In this document: positions 51,531 through 64,000 of the stretch, piece after piece
Position numbering within the stretch: the first letter of the stretch is position 1
Layout: each line of letters opens with the position of its first letter
Assembly: GCA_035610365.1 (NCBI GenBank)
Contig: CM069436.1
Location: 88,723,912-88,787,911, forward strand
DNA: 64,000 nt
DNA from: Aquatica leii
Lineage: Eukaryota; Arthropoda; Insecta; Coleoptera; Lampyridae
Direction of reading: 5' to 3'
The notes under the pieces: generated by a model
What the model saw: only the letters and a program-made list of their open reading frames with translations
Databases searched by the model: none
Told to the model about the DNA's origin: nothing
Translations under genes and position numbers: made by a program

Positions 51531-52611
51531 ATATAATATTTTTATTTTGATCGATGAAAATATGTTTTTTTCTCTCTAAAACTTTAAGTTTTTTCCATAG
51601 ATAGTTTTTTTTATTAATTTTACATGATATCTATGATTTCTTTTATACAGTAACTAGCTTTGATTATAATTAGTTTTAAAGTATTTACGTGTATATCTTG
51701 TTGTTATCAAATTTAGAGCCGAGAAACATTGCGACAACCCATAAGTAATGTCGTTTTTTTCAATCTACAGTACACGCCGCTTATTAGAATCACGTTGGGA
51801 CTTGGGGTTTTTGATAACAATAACCGAATGATAATATCCGAAATTCAGAAAAAAGAGGTTATTGGTTAGAAACCAGTGAATACATATAGTGTGTATCTAA
51901 TTAACAGGTTGTTAATTTAACAGGTGAAATCATAGCATCAATAAAGTATTCTTAACTTTTAAAAATTAAAATTTTGAGTCAAATAAATTGAAAATTATGG
52001 GCCTGTAGCATTAATTAGTTTGTTGACACCGTTAATAAAAAGACTATGATGTTTAGAGGGTTCTAAGAACTACACATTGCCTCTCAGTAATTTGCTGACA
52101 CTAAAAATAAATATAAAATAACATTATCACATAAGACGTAGCTAAATGAAATTGTTATTCTAAGAACCCACACGCTTTCTGGAAGACAACGTATTTACAG
52201 GTGTTTAAATGTCACTCAAAATACTTAAATAAATAAATAACACTGCAAAAATAAAGCTAAATATCAAAAACAACTATTTAGAGGGTACAGTGATAACATT
52301 TTTCACTCTAAACAAGCGTATTGTGAAAATTCGTCTAAAAAATTAATTCAAAATAGATTATTGTACATGTATAGAAGCAAAACTGAGAAGAAAATTGATA
52401 ACATAAACCGAAATTGTGTTTACTATAAACTGTGTTTTTTCTATGTAGCAGCATACGTCCGGTCCATTCTCTAATAAAGTGATAACATTACCTGACTGAG
52501 AACATTATCACAAAACGTTTTCTACAGTATAGGGTAAATACGTTCCATATTAAACATTTAATGTTGTGCCAGTTTCGAAAAAAAAACACTAATGTAAGAA
52601 ATGGCTTAAAC

Positions 52612-53559
52612 CATAGAGAAACAAAGGGGAAGAGTATCAACTACTATATACAAATGTGACCGTTAGTTCTAAAAACCGCCCTTCGGGGCGTTGGTGGGCA
52701 ATTTTGCAGGTGCGCAACGTTAATAAGATTGGTTCAGTTTCCCGCTAAATTGTCATTGTAAGTTTCTAACCTTGTTCGGGTGAGTATTCTCTTTAAAAGT
52801 AATTATTAAATAAATATATTATAATATTTACTAGTTTTGAGTATAATCTTAATCAAAATTAATATATATAATTATGCAAATGAATATCAACATGCAATGA
52901 TTCTAATATTTTCAAGTTTGTTATTTACAATTATCTTAACCTTAATCGACATTACACATAATACCTATGTTAATTATTTATAATTATTGTAAAATATGAT
53001 TATTAATTTAAATTATGTTTCCTATTCCAATAGATTATACATCATCCTATTGTTCAACACGATTTATTCAAAAAATATTTAATTCAACTCTGCCTGTGAT
53101 GACGATTTGGTGAACAACTAGCATTGGAGTCATCACTGCCGGTCCCAAGCTCGGATGAAAGAGGAGGGAATATAAACATGAATTCACTAAGATTCAAAAA
53201 AGATCGTAGAACCAACAATGATGAACAACATTTAATATGACCCGAAGACAACACCCGCATAATATTGATCAGGAAATGTTTGTTGTAGATTATATATTCG
53301 TTATTCATTGTTTTTAAATGTAACATTCTATTTTCTGTATGTAATAAACTGTTAATTACTAATTTTATTTTTGTTTATTTGAATATAAATTAATATCTAC
53401 TTTTGAATTTAAGTGGAAACGCGCGCTTTTGTTTGCTGGTAAAGTAGAATTATTTATGATCATTTGACACCGTTTTAGTTCTAAAAACCGCCCTTCGGGG
53501 CGTTGTAACGTCCGAAAAATTTGTACAGAGTTGATACTCTTCCCCTTTGTTTCTCTATG
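52612..53559. mobile_element. hAT-type element with perfect TIRs, non-autonomous
   Basis: 31-bp perfect terminal inverted repeats starting CATAGAGAAACAAAGG, flanked by the 8-bp repeat GCTTAAAC at 52604-52611 and 53560-53567. It is 948 bp with no transposase recognised. Just inside both ends lies an identical 31-bp direct repeat (52663-52693 and 53475-53505) with the GC hairpin CCGCCCTTCGGGGCG. Confidence 0.92.
53085..53330 (+). repeat. RTE-like fragment inside hAT element
   Basis: GCCGGTCCCAAGCTCGGAT resembles a leader motif of RTE/BovB-type LINEs, also seen at 54183-54330. No coding domain visible. Confidence 0.35.
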
Positions 53560-54182
53560 GCTTAAACTTTGCATAGCAAAATATGCCATCTTGTTCTTTA
53601 AAAATTGTCACAGGAGATGAAAAATAAATTCAGAAAACCATATAAGAAGAAACAATGGTAAACATCCGGACTATAGCTTTTACCGACTCGAAAACCAAGT
53701 TCAGTTCAGTATGGTGCAATTTTAAAAGAATTATTTACTATGAGTTTCTGATTCTAAATAAATAAATGAAAGAAATTGTGCTCAGTTTAAAGACATTTAA
53801 GACTAATTAATCGAAAAGGTGACACTTATCAAAAGTACAATCTAAGAATATTTTGTTTGTTACGAAGATGGTTGAATATTCATAATGACGCGATTTTTTA
53901 AAACCATTTTTACTTATCAATAAATATTCGACTAATGAATAAAAATTTATTTGTAACTCAAAATTAGTTAAATAACGATTACATTTTTATTTAACACTTA
54001 AAACTAGTAAATAAATTCAATTTTTTATTCAAACTAAAAAACAATTTGTCACTCATCATTTCAATGACGTTAAAATTTATCATTTGAAATAAATTTAATA
54101 ATAAACTGTATTTTTTTTAAAACACAATCTCCGTATGCTAAAATATTTATTTGAATCTTTTTTTCTTATAAGGATAACCATA

Positions 54183-54330
54183 TTTAGGTAGCGATACCTG
54201 AGGAGTGGATTGAGTAACTCTTCAGTGCCGTTGCCGGTCGCAAGCCCGTATAAAGGAACAGGGTTGGATCAATCGGTTAGCAGCCTGCCCTTCGTAAAAA
54301 TAACTCACAGAACCGGAAACCGATCTAAAT
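54183..54330 (+). repeat. RTE/BovB-like LINE fragment
   Basis: Contains GCCGGTCGCAAGCCCGTATA followed by AAGGAACAGGGTTGG and GCAGCCTGCCC, a stretch I recall from non-coding parts of RTE-type LINEs. Recognition by memory only. Confidence 0.4.
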
Positions 54331-54764
54331 TTATTTAATTAAAATAACCGACATGTTTTATACAGCTTCTAGTAAGTTCTATTTAGAGAATTCGAAAGCA
54401 TAATGTATACAATAGAATACATAATCATTATTACATTTACTCATGACAAAATAACGATTACATTTTTATTCGTTATTTCAGAGTTATTAAGCGGTTTTAT
54501 TCAAGTCTTTTTAGACAGAATGTTTTAAACAATCTTAGAGGAAATGTTTTTCATTGTACCAGTGGCCGCTCATGAGGTCGGGCTTAAAGTAGGTTACGTT
54601 TTTTGAAATGCTTATAGGTAATGTGAACGATTTCAGATATCATTATGGCATTATGTAGGTAACTACCAAAATGTTTTGAAGTTCTATCGGCTCCATCGGA
54701 ATAAAACAAACATAGGAAACAAAACAAAGTATTTGTCGTAGCACATCCATATACCCATTTATTT

Positions 54765-54985
54765 TTTAACCAACTTCAAAAAAGGCGGTTCTCAATTCGT
54801 CGGAATCATGTATGAAATGGTTAGCGATCATTCTTTACGACGCTGATCAATTTCGATTATTCTTTTTTTTTTATCAGAAAGAGGGTAACGTAGTAGTGGT
54901 CCCATTTCAATTTGGTCAAATTTTGATGGGATTCATGAGAAAATGATCAAACTCTCAAATTCACACGACATGAAATTCTTTTGAA
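54765..54985 (+). repeat. Dispersed insect repeat (CTTCAAAAAAGGCGGTTCTC family)
   Basis: ACTTCAAAAAAGGCGGTTCT and CAATTCGTCGG resemble a non-coding repeat seen in many insect genomes. The second half (54890-54985) has an inverted copy at 43660-43770. Confidence 0.45.
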
Positions 54986-55299
54986 CGATGTGCATTTTTA
55001 AGGTTTTCAGTGACTATAATCATTATTGTTAACATCATTAAAAACAGAAAAATATTTTTTTTTTAATTTGAAGTAGGCTTTCCGAAAGATTTTATTTCGG
55101 CCTTTTCTTCAGACAGTTTTCAGTAATTCATTTTTAAAATAAATTATATAGTACCGGGCAAGTGAATTAGAGCCACCTTAAACTGGGTTTTTTTCGTTTG
55201 TTTTTATAGTAAGAAAAGTAAACAAATTCTCAAACTGAAGTAAGGTTTATTTACATAAATAAATGAGTATTTATTCTAATATTTTGTTAGCCCACCTTT

Positions 55300-55850
55300 G
55301 GTCTTTATCACAATTCTTTTAGGCATTTCTTATGCATGCTAGAGCAACATCTGTAGAGCAGCATTATTCTCCTAATTATCCCTAATTTTTTGTAAACGTC
55401 TATTGTGTATACACTACCTTGCATAAATGTATAGGCATCGTCTTCTGTACCCATATATGGTATTAGGATTGGCTCAACAACTTCTCTATATTGAATTTGG
55501 TTCATTGTACCACTTACAGAAATAAAGTGGTTCAACACCCTGGCCTAATGTACAAGACCACACCATGACTGCTGGTGAATGTTTCACTGTTTTCACCAAT
55601 GCACTTTCATGAAATCTATCAGAAGGTTTATTTTTAACAAAATTAGCAACTTTAGTCAGTGCTTTTAACCGTGACTTGTCTCTAAACATATTTCATCGTA
55701 CAGGTTCCACCGATCAATCAGTACTGAATTTGGAACCACCGCGAGCCCTTTCGCACGTTAAACATGCATATGAAAATCTCGTAGTGGGGGTCGCCTAGTC
55801 ATGTTATAATGCTCTGCTACATATAAGGACTTAAATAATTGTAGCCCGAA
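55300..55850 (-). pseudogene. Tc1-like transposase relic 3
   Basis: On the minus strand, an HTH-side block (TRRPPLRDFH near 55790) is followed by VKTVKHSPAVMVWSCTLGQG near 55600-55540 and then GTMNQIQYREVVEPILIPYM near 55490-55430, matching the ...VKHGGGSVMVWGC... and GTMN...Y..IL blocks of Tc1 transposases. A frameshift separates the two. The last DDE residues are not evident. A possible terminal segment lies near 55153 (GTACCGGGCAAGTG). Confidence 0.72.
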
Positions 55851-56569
55851 CATAAAGAAATGCCTTTTAGAGTAATAAAAAATACATAATATATTCTATA
55901 AATATGTTTAAATATTTTAACTCGTAACAATTTGAACCACCAATTTTTTGTTTTAATAAACGTCTGGGGAGCTTGCGCCCTAGAGGTCTTATGGACCAGT
56001 CGCCACTGCTTTGTACTAAAAGGAGTTTTACTAAAAATTGTCAGGTTTTTTTATTTAAATATTACGTTTGAGTCTCGACTTTCGTTGTAGGTGTATCGGA
56101 GTCGACTTTAAATATGACGTGTCTGAAGTTCATTATGAGTAATAACACGTTTAAAAACATGATTTCTGTCAAAAAAATTGCATTGTGACAATTTAATATG
56201 GTCTGATGACACGTGTTATTTAAAAAACCACTCCCAATAAGCGCTTTTTTGCAATACTTTTTAGGTTTAGTTCTTGTTCCAATTTTTTTTTTTTTGTATA
56301 AAAAATCTACAAAATTTGCTGCAATTGGCGATCGACGGATATCGACACATTATCGGTGACACGCGCAGACCTTTGTTAATTTATAACTGAACCACTTTCA
56401 CTTTTTTATTATATTCTTGATTGCGCTGATTGATACAACACAACCTCGTCAGAAAAGAAACGAAAGGTTTTTAAAACATATGAAGAACGACGGAATCCAA
56501 TCGGTAACCAAAATATTGTTACACACAATACTGGTACTATTCCAAAAAAATTACTTAAGTTAAAAAGGC

Positions 56570-56830
56570 ATTGACGTTGATGCTGTTTTATGGACTATAT
56601 GAAAGTATTTGACAGAGGTCCAGTACTACAAGATGACATTTTGAAAGTATTGATTATAATGATTTAATAATAATAATAACAAATACATACTAGTGTGAGA
56701 GTGGAAAATTGACAATAGGCTGTTTTATGCCAAGATAAAGTCCTAAACAACAAAATTTGTACCTACTGTCGGCTTATTCAAAAAGCGTACGTGCAATGAA
56801 ATGGAAAACTTCTGACAAGAAAAAGAAAAA
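56570..56830 (+). pseudogene. LINE reverse-transcriptase fragment
   Basis: CFMDYMKVFDR near 56593-56628 matches the F.DY.KAFD block of RTE-type reverse transcriptase, followed by DDILKVL. Downstream, VRVEN near 56700 and a degraded RQG..LSP.LFN-like block fit the same domain. Heavily decayed. Confidence 0.5.
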
Positions 56831-56999
56831 GGGCTAAAATATTTTCATTAGTGGTGGTTTTCATCAAGAATTTTATTTGAAGATCCTGCAATAGAACGCT
56901 AGTTTCAGAACTATGCTACTTAAACGTATTTTTTGGCCTTAACTTATATAAAATCACACAAACTCTTCAGGCGCTTTGCTTGCAAAACTCTGCTTGTGG

Positions 57000-59900
57000 T
57001 CAACGTCTGCACTCAATGTACCAGTGCATTTTTTTACTACTGCACTGGGCCCACTTGTGAAAATTAGTCGCATAGTGATTGAATTTTTGATGTACTGAGC
57101 GACAAATTTTGGTGAAAACTCTGTAAAAAATGCATTGCAATCTACACACCTTCGCAGAACATTTCTAACTCGAAACTAACATCGAAATCACAGAAAAAAT
57201 CATAAGACACATCGAAAAAAAAACACGTGGATAAGGATAATAGAGTAAGAAGACCGATCGGCAAACTAAAAAATAGGGGTCTAGGACATACAGAATTCTT
57301 AATCCTTATGACTTTTTTATTAATGCTCGATGGACGTCAGTCGTGACAACCTTGGATCTTATAATTAACAATAACTAGTAAATTACTTTGCGTTGGTTTA
57401 ACAATAGTAGAACTAAATGGCAGTTACAACACGAAAAATAAAATAAATATGACATCTAAATAAACAGTCGAGATTCGAAGAAGGCCAATTACAAAATATG
57501 CTCATAGGTTAACACGCTTAGAATTGATACAAAATACCTATGCATAAAAATTGCAGCATTGAGCATCTAAAAAAGGACAACGTGATTACACAACTGTAAA
57601 AGATGAAGAAAATATATGTACATTCTGTACGTGTCTGTAGTACAGATCGGACGTAAATATTTTTAGTATTAACGACATGCAAAACTACCGACTATACTAT
57701 CAAATATTTATTACCAAGGATTAACCCTTTTTCGTATTCAAATCTTCATCTAAATTAAACTACCGTTTAACAAGTGCTTAACCGTGTTTTGAACGCTGGT
57801 AACTAATTCTAAGTTTGGAGATTATTCCGTATTGACGCAAAATTATTAAAGGAGTAAACGAGGTCACGTCGACTATAAAATGACAAAGTAAACAAAATAT
57901 TTAAGAATCTCGTGTCATCTTTAGTAACAAACAAATACAGTAAAACAGTAGCAGTAAGCAAGTGATTCGAAAAGCACTGAAGAGTTGAGCAGAATTTAAA
58001 AATTGAATTTTTTAGCCGTGCGAAAATTGAGGTCAAAATTTATTATTTGGTTATTTACATATGGAAATGAAGAACACTTATTTGCAGACCTTCGCAACCA
58101 CAAATAAATACTATTCAAATCGAATCTATTTTACGATTTAAATAATTTGGTTTTGTTTTGGACATTGAACATTTGGAGGCACACTTTTTATTATTTGCGA
58201 TTGTGCATCTTTGCTTTATGAAAATTTTAATGCAAAGTATGTAACCCACTCGTGCTTGGTTAAAGTACTTCACCTTGAAATAACTTCGCGTTTGTGAATA
58301 GGCATTTTGCAACGAACAAGCTCATTATGGATACTAAACTGATATGTTTACGTAATTGTTTAGAGCAATAAACGTTTTTGTATCAACTTGAACGCAAAGT
58401 ACTTATGGATTTATTCACGCGTGTTACTAAGTTTCTATTTTTCTCCCAAATGCCACAGAATTATCTGGAAGCACGTCCATCTTGCTAATGACCCAGTTTT
58501 GTTCTAACCGATGATAACGTTTTAATACAAATGCCCGTAATTGACACAATTCACAGAATACAAAGAATGTGCAGAGTTATTAAAACAACATAAACACTTT
58601 TCGCATATTTTAAAATAGTTTAAGCATTGCTAATATTCAATTAAAACATTCTTTTCAATTAAACAACCCGCTGACACATAAACGCACGTACTTTCAACAG
58701 CACTATTTTCTAATCTTCATTGTTTAGAAAAGCGAATGCGAAAGTGCAAGTATGAAAGTTTGGCTCTTTTTTCGATAAAAAAACTTTATTTGGAAAAAAC
58801 CATTTGCGCAAGATGAAATAGATGCGTTTTTGACTCACCTGTGATTCGTTAACGAAAAATTCATATTTAGTAAGATCATTTAAAAAAAGCGCAGATGTTG
58901 TTTATATTCTAAGAAACCTTTGGTTTTACGTGCCGCGCGATTACGTAATGACAAATATATGTATTTATTTAAATGAGATTGTGCTTGTAGGAATTTCACG
59001 AGTACCCGATAACATTAAACGCTCGAGTAACATGATTTTAGATTGAATTCTTACATTTCATTGTTTTCAAAAATGTTATCTTTTCTGTACAAATTGAGGC
59101 TACAAATGGGGTACTCTCTCTGCTAGTGAACATTGACGCAAATGTGATATCAACGTAAAACAATATTTATTTATACGCTAACTATTCGGGAATTCAGAGA
59201 ATACACGTTTCGACTAAATCGCATCTAGAGTTTGCCAGTTTTTGATTCAGGTCCTGAAATCTCAAAAATAATTATTAATAGAGACCTTAAATATTCTTCT
59301 GTAGATGGCGTAGGTTAATACCATCTACAATTATTGTAATCGTCAAAAATATGTTTATTTTTATAATTTTTCAAGGATTATTTGTATTAATTTATTTACT
59401 TTGGGTATGATGATTAATAATGCTTAATTAGACATTGAAAATTAACTCGTCACGAACTTTACAATCTCAAAAATTGGGAATACCTTCAAAAACTGACATT
59501 CGTCTTGTTTGAAATGTTCTTACAATACTGCTGACAGTCATCATGCAATGACACGAAAAACTAGACACGTGTGATGTATAACAAATCCCAATGTGAATTC
59601 ACTTCACATCCAATTTTTCTAGTAAAAAAAATGATCAAACTGTTCTTAGTTCCATTTAATCTAAATACCGTTTCCCGATATTTCCTGTCGGAAAAACCGG
59701 AATAAATTTAAATTCGTATGGTTAACTAATTTTAACGGAAGAAGTAATCGTCAAGATAAAAATTTTTAAATTTTAAGGCTTGGTGGAATTCAAGCTCAAG
59801 AATCGTCGAGATTTTGTTTAAAAAATAAACAATGAAAATAATGAAACACGCCAAAGCTGAAAAGTTATTGTCAACCCTTGTATAACAGAATCGACATGTT

Positions 59901-60375
59901 AGCGTATTAAGAAAACTTCAGTTCCAAGATGTAAACATTGTTTCAAATTTTCAATTAACGACAATTTAAAAAAAAATTAGCAACCGCTTAACTCTATCAG
60001 GAGCATGGATTTGGGGATGAAAAAAGTCCTAGAGGAGCAGAACAGTTTTGTTTACTGTTTAAGTGTGAAATTTGATAACGCACAATTATATAACAAAAAT
60101 AAATTATTGAAAAAAATAAAAATTAAAATGTACCAAAATTTACTTGGAGAAAGATTTTTTAAAGTAAATGAACTTACTTAAAATACAGAAAATGGGTCAC
60201 ATACAATAAACTGATAATAAATTGGGAAGAGTTCTCTCTAAGCAGTTTAAAGCATCCTCATAATAACCATGATAGAAAAAAACATATGAAAACCGCGCAG
60301 TGCAGGCCAAAGAGAGGATTAACGGAAGGAATTCAATCTGACTAATCCTAGTAATACTTCCGATAATCAAAAAAA
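57000..60375. other. AT-rich stretch, no gene recognised
   Basis: No coding content recognised on either strand. A small hairpin (TGTAGATGG ... CCATCTACA) lies at 59300-59329. Confidence 0.45.
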
Positions 60376-60631
60376 GGAAAAACTTTGAGTCAGAGATCCC
60401 CAGATAACAACCATGATGAAAACTTACGGGTACAGCTACTCAAGATAACAAAGACAAGACAAATTTTTAAAAAGCTAGTAAACGTAGGTATGGCACGGCT
60501 ACTGATGACAACCGGAGAAAAAATAGCTACGAACAAGGATAATGAATTAGAAAGGAATAAAATACATAATTCTACAAATATAAACAACAAAACAAAAAAC
60601 CAATAAGAAAAAATAAATAATCAAATTAAAG

Positions 60632-61400
60632 TTGCAAATTGGAACTAGAGTAGGTAAAATGGAGGAAATAGCGAGGGAATTAGATAAATATAACATAGAC
60701 GTAACGGCTATACAGCAAACGAGATGGGAAGGAGTAGGTGAAATAATAAAAGATAGATATACGCTTATGTATAGAGGAGAAAGAAAAAGAGGGAGTAACG
60801 GCGTTGGCTTCTATATAAGAAAAGAGCTAGTAAATTATTCATACATAGTAAATTAATACTATGCTAGTAAATAACATAATAGAGTTTAAACCAGTAGATA
60901 GAAGAGTAGCAGTACTTTGACTGAAGTTTAATACCAACCATGCCTCGATAGTTAATATATACGCGTCTACAGAATTTGCGGAAAATACTATAAAAGACAA
61001 CTTTTATGAAAAACTAAGCAAAATCTGTAAAGACCTACCCAAGAATCATAAAGTGATAATACTAGGAGATGCGAATGCACAAATAGGGAAAGTAAAAATT
61101 GCAGGAAATGGAAAAAGAATAAGACATAATAAAAAAACAAAAGGAGCACAGACTAATTCAATTTCAAACAACAAAATTCGAACACCCTAGAAAACATAAA
61201 GTTACATGGGGACACCTAGCAGGAGACATTGAAAACCAAATTGACCACATAATGGCCACAAAAAACATTGTCAGAAAGATAATACACACACGAGCATAGA
61301 GAGGAGCACATACTGAAACGGGCCACTACCTAGTAGTAGCAAAGATAAGAAAAATAGATCTACAGAGGAATTACAACACCAATAAAACCATAAAAAATGG
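60632..61400 (+). pseudogene. LINE endonuclease domain remains
   Basis: The EEP-fold endonuclease that nicks target DNA: N-terminal block with IQQTRWEGVGEI, then GDANAQIG and a DIENQIDHIMA block that corresponds to the catalytic Asp/His region. Broken by stops near 60855, 61190 and 61300. Confidence 0.75.
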
Positions 61401-61899
61401 GACGTAGAACACCTACAAAAAGACGAAATCAAAGGAAAACTAGAAGAAATTAACACGAAAAAAGTAAAAAAAATACAACAAATATAAAGGAAATGAGAGA
61501 TAACATAACGAAAGCAGCAGAGAATATATCGAAAATATCTTCCCGATCAAACATGAAATGGTTTGACCAGGAATGCGAAGAGACCAGGAAACAAAAAAAC
61601 TTAGCCAGAATGAAATCGATTGAGTAAAAATTATGAACAAAGCAGAACTGAATATAAAATAAAAAGAAACGCAGCAAATGAATTATACAAGAATAAAAAG
61701 AATGATTGAATATACAAGAAATTAGAAGATATTGAGCAAGCAGGCAGAAACTTCAACTTAAAATAATTTTACAAAAAAAATAGATTTCAGCGCAACACCA
61801 AAACAAATAAAACCAAAGGAATAAAAGACAAAATAGAGAATGCCATACAAAAGATGAGCGACATATGGAAGGATTAATGCAAAAGAATGAAAAACAGCC

Positions 61900-63120
61900 G
61901 AATCAAGAAAAAAGGAACTGCCCCGAAGATGAAGAAATACAGGAAGAAATAAGAAAATTAAAAAATGGAAAAGCACCGGAAGAAGACAAGATCGAGGCAG
62001 AACTGCTAAAATATGGAGACAAAACAAGATGTCAAAAGGACTGGAACACTAGTATAATAATCCCAATATATAAAAAAGGGGAGAAAGAATATTGCAAAAA
62101 CTACAGGTCAATAGCTCTGTTAAGCACCACTTATAAAATCTTGGCAAACCTAATGAACACAAGGCTAAAGACACATGCTAAAAATATGAACACCCTAGGG
62201 CCTAGAACAAACAATTCAAAAACAGTGAAAAAACAACGAAGAAACATGCATTATATTTATAGATTTTAAAATGGATTTTAATTCAGTAAGCAGTAAAGTA
62301 CTAATAAGAGAACTAGAACACTTAGAAATACCTGGAAAACTATTAGCACTGTTAGAAATGACCATAATAAATACAAATAGGCAAGTGAGATTCCAAAGAA
62401 CAACAACAGAATTTTTTGTAATAAATAAAGGAGTGAAACGATGGGATTCCCTATCTTCATCCATATTCAACCTAGTACTAGAAAGCATTATAGGAAAAGC
62501 TAAACTAGATAAGAAAAATATCGTGACCAACCAAATACAGATAATAGCGTACGCAGATGACATTGCAATAATAGGGAATAGGAAAGAATATATTACAAGA
62601 GCTCTAGACCAACTCGACAAAAAAGCAATAAATTTGGTATGGAAATAAAAGAAGTAAAAACAAAATACACAAAGATAGGGAAAGAATACGAGTACACACA
62701 AAATTGCTTAAAAACGCAAGAACACATTTTTGATAGAGTCAACTGCTTTAATTATATGGGAGTCACGATGGGACAAACCGGTGAAAACACAGTGAAAAAG
62801 AAATTGTTGAAAGAAAATCAGGCATACGGCAGAAATAAAAAAAGAAAACCTAAAAATCATAGAACAGAAAACTATGAGAACAATATTAGGTCCAAACACA
62901 ACAAGAGATAAAGAAATGAGATCGAAAAAGAACAATGAAATAGAAGAACTTGGAGGACAAAATATCGTTAGATACATAAAAACGATTAAGATGAGCTGAA
63001 CATATATGGAGAACAAAACCTAACGAGATGATAAGGAAGATTACACAGTTGGTACCCTTCGGACCCAGAAACCAAGGAAGATCAATGAAAAGATGGAGAG
63101 ACGCTCTGGAAAAGGACATA
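61900..63120 (+). pseudogene. LINE reverse-transcriptase domain remains
   Basis: Blocks: EIRKLKNGKAPEEDKIEAEL (61950), NTSIIIPIYKKGEKEYCKNY then RSIALLSTTYKILANLMNTR (62047-62165), MDFNSVSSKVLIREL (62271) and IIAYADDIAIIG, the catalytic YADD, near 62545-62580. The YMGVTMGQ thumb block and tail follow to 63120. The two main RT pieces are in different frames and the QPGF..G.ST region between them is missing or decayed. Confidence 0.82.
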
Positions 63121-63299
63121 AAAGGCATTGGGAATAGAAGATTCGAGGTCGAAATGTAGGGATAGAAAATAATAGAAAAGAATAACAGAGACCGCCAGGA
63201 CCAACAACAAACTGTGAAAGAACTGAAGAACAAGAAGATTGGTCACCTCAATAAATGGATTGAAAACGTCTTGGCGTTAATTCATACAATTTCATTACT

Positions 63300-64000
63300 T
63301 AATGATGACAGTCTATATAGTGTAGCACTGCATTATAATGCATTACTGTGAAAATCTTGGACACACTCTTTTTCTTCCCTAAGCAAAGGGTTACTTCACA
63401 CACTGAACACATCTAGTCCGTCTGAATTTGTTTCTTGGAGGCTGATGGGCACTTTTTCCTGTTCATATTTCCACCACATACGTTTTAATAGCAACAACAT
63501 TTAGATTTACGGCAGTTCTTTTGCATTTCAGCACGGTTTCTGCCAGAAGGAAACTTGCTATTTTTTTCCTGGAGTCTTTTATGGACATTTTTCTTAAATT
63601 TGGTTCTTTGTGTAGAATGAAGACAGTGACAATGACTGCATCCAGTAAATAGAAATAATGCGGTGTCGCCATTTTTTCGATTCAATCTTATAACCATTAA
63701 GGTTTTGGTCAAACTTGTGAACGAAATTCATGTTTTGATTACAATTTACCTGTTTAGTAAGACAGGAATTTTTCTCATCCCTTCTATTTTTTTGATCAAC
63801 TTGGCTTGGCCATTTGTAGGGGACATTACCGGAATATGTAAAGATTTGGCAGTCATCACGTTTCATTAGTTTATTTAGTCTGAAATTTAGAAGCAGTCTT
63901 CTGTTAGGGTACAGTTACCATAAATGCTCTTACTGAATTGAAGAAATTGTCAAGATTTTTCTCTTCCATTTTTATTCGCCATCATCTCCAAACTTTGTAG
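63300..64000 (-). other. Unassigned end region with Cys/Lys-rich minus-strand reading
   Basis: On the minus strand, 63866 to about 63650 and then 63712 to 63485 are open in different frames. The second reads GCSHCHCLHSTQRTKFKKN and later KNCRKSKCCCY, a basic cysteine-rich composition. I do not recognise it. It may be coding with a frameshift or intron, a TE relic, or chance. Confidence 0.25.

Larger units (their letters stand above)
60380..63290 (+). mobile_element. RTE/CFDP2-like LINE, decayed
   Basis: Plus-strand pieces in the expected order: a lysine-rich leader ORF (60385-60606), an apurinic-type endonuclease (KMEEIARELDKYNIDVTAIQ at 60656, GDANAQIG near 61065, DHIMA near 61245), reverse transcriptase (62100-62650) and the basic C-terminal tail (GRSMKRWRDALEKDIKGIG near 63080). 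Many stops and frameshifts. No poly(A) tail or target duplication defined. Confidence 0.85.

Noticed and set aside
55153..55960. Inverted ends for Tc1-like relic 3
   Set aside because: GAGCCACC near 55170 and GAACCACC near 55934 are in direct, not inverted, orientation.

Overview
The window looks like AT-rich, transposon-dense chromosomal DNA from an insect. Three host genes can be reconstructed exon by exon: an ALKBH2-type DNA repair dioxygenase (+, 16794-33499), the THO-complex WD40 protein THOC6 (+, 33780-35538) and the Hippo-pathway FERM protein Expanded (-, 36058-40469). Most introns are 47-56 bp with GT-AG ends, which fits an insect. Drosophila is, to my knowledge, without an ALKBH2 gene, so a non-dipteran insect is likely; I cannot name the species.

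Layout. 1-3903: 3' part of a Ty3/Gypsy element (copy A, +). 4000-9960: AT-rich DNA with a 39-bp tandem repeat, a Gypsy integrase relic and a Crypton-like tyrosine-recombinase relic between CG-rich hairpins. 9999-12684: a pogo/Tigger-type DNA transposon with TIRs and TA duplication. 12730-13420: a direct repeat carrying a tRNA-like B box. 13822-15072: a BEL/Pao-derived insertion whose two LTRs face each other as a perfect 242-bp inverted repeat, flanked by a 5-bp duplication. 16794-33499: ALKBH2, whose second intron is 15.94 kb and holds a hAT element, Gypsy copy B (-), a hAT MITE, two Tc1-like relics and a LINE tail. 33780-40469: THOC6 and expanded, converging. 40500-47700: mostly featureless AT-rich DNA upstream of expanded. 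47714-51530: Gypsy copy C (+), cut off inside integrase. 52612-53559: a hAT-type MITE. 54000-57000: RTE-like and Tc1-like fragments. 60380-63290: a decayed LINE. The remainder is unassigned.

The most interesting object is the Gypsy family present three times. Downstream of integrase, where a retrovirus-like element would carry env, it encodes a macrodomain closely resembling OARD1/TARG1 (terminal ADP-ribose protein glycohydrolase) and then a CCCH zinc finger. In copy B the lysine and aspartate matching the known TARG1 catalytic pair are both present in one uninterrupted 615-codon frame running integrase - macrodomain - CCCH and reading through the polypurine tract into the 3' LTR. The LTRs of all three copies also carry a conserved pair of TTCnnGAA boxes resembling heat-shock elements. 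A retrotransposon that removes ADP-ribose marks is a plausible counter-defence or self-regulation device; that role is inference. The second notable object is the inverted-LTR BEL insertion, which appears to be an aberrant reverse-transcription product integrated as a unit.

All domain calls come from reading translated sequence by eye; no database search was run. Start codons were chosen at real ATG codons where possible.
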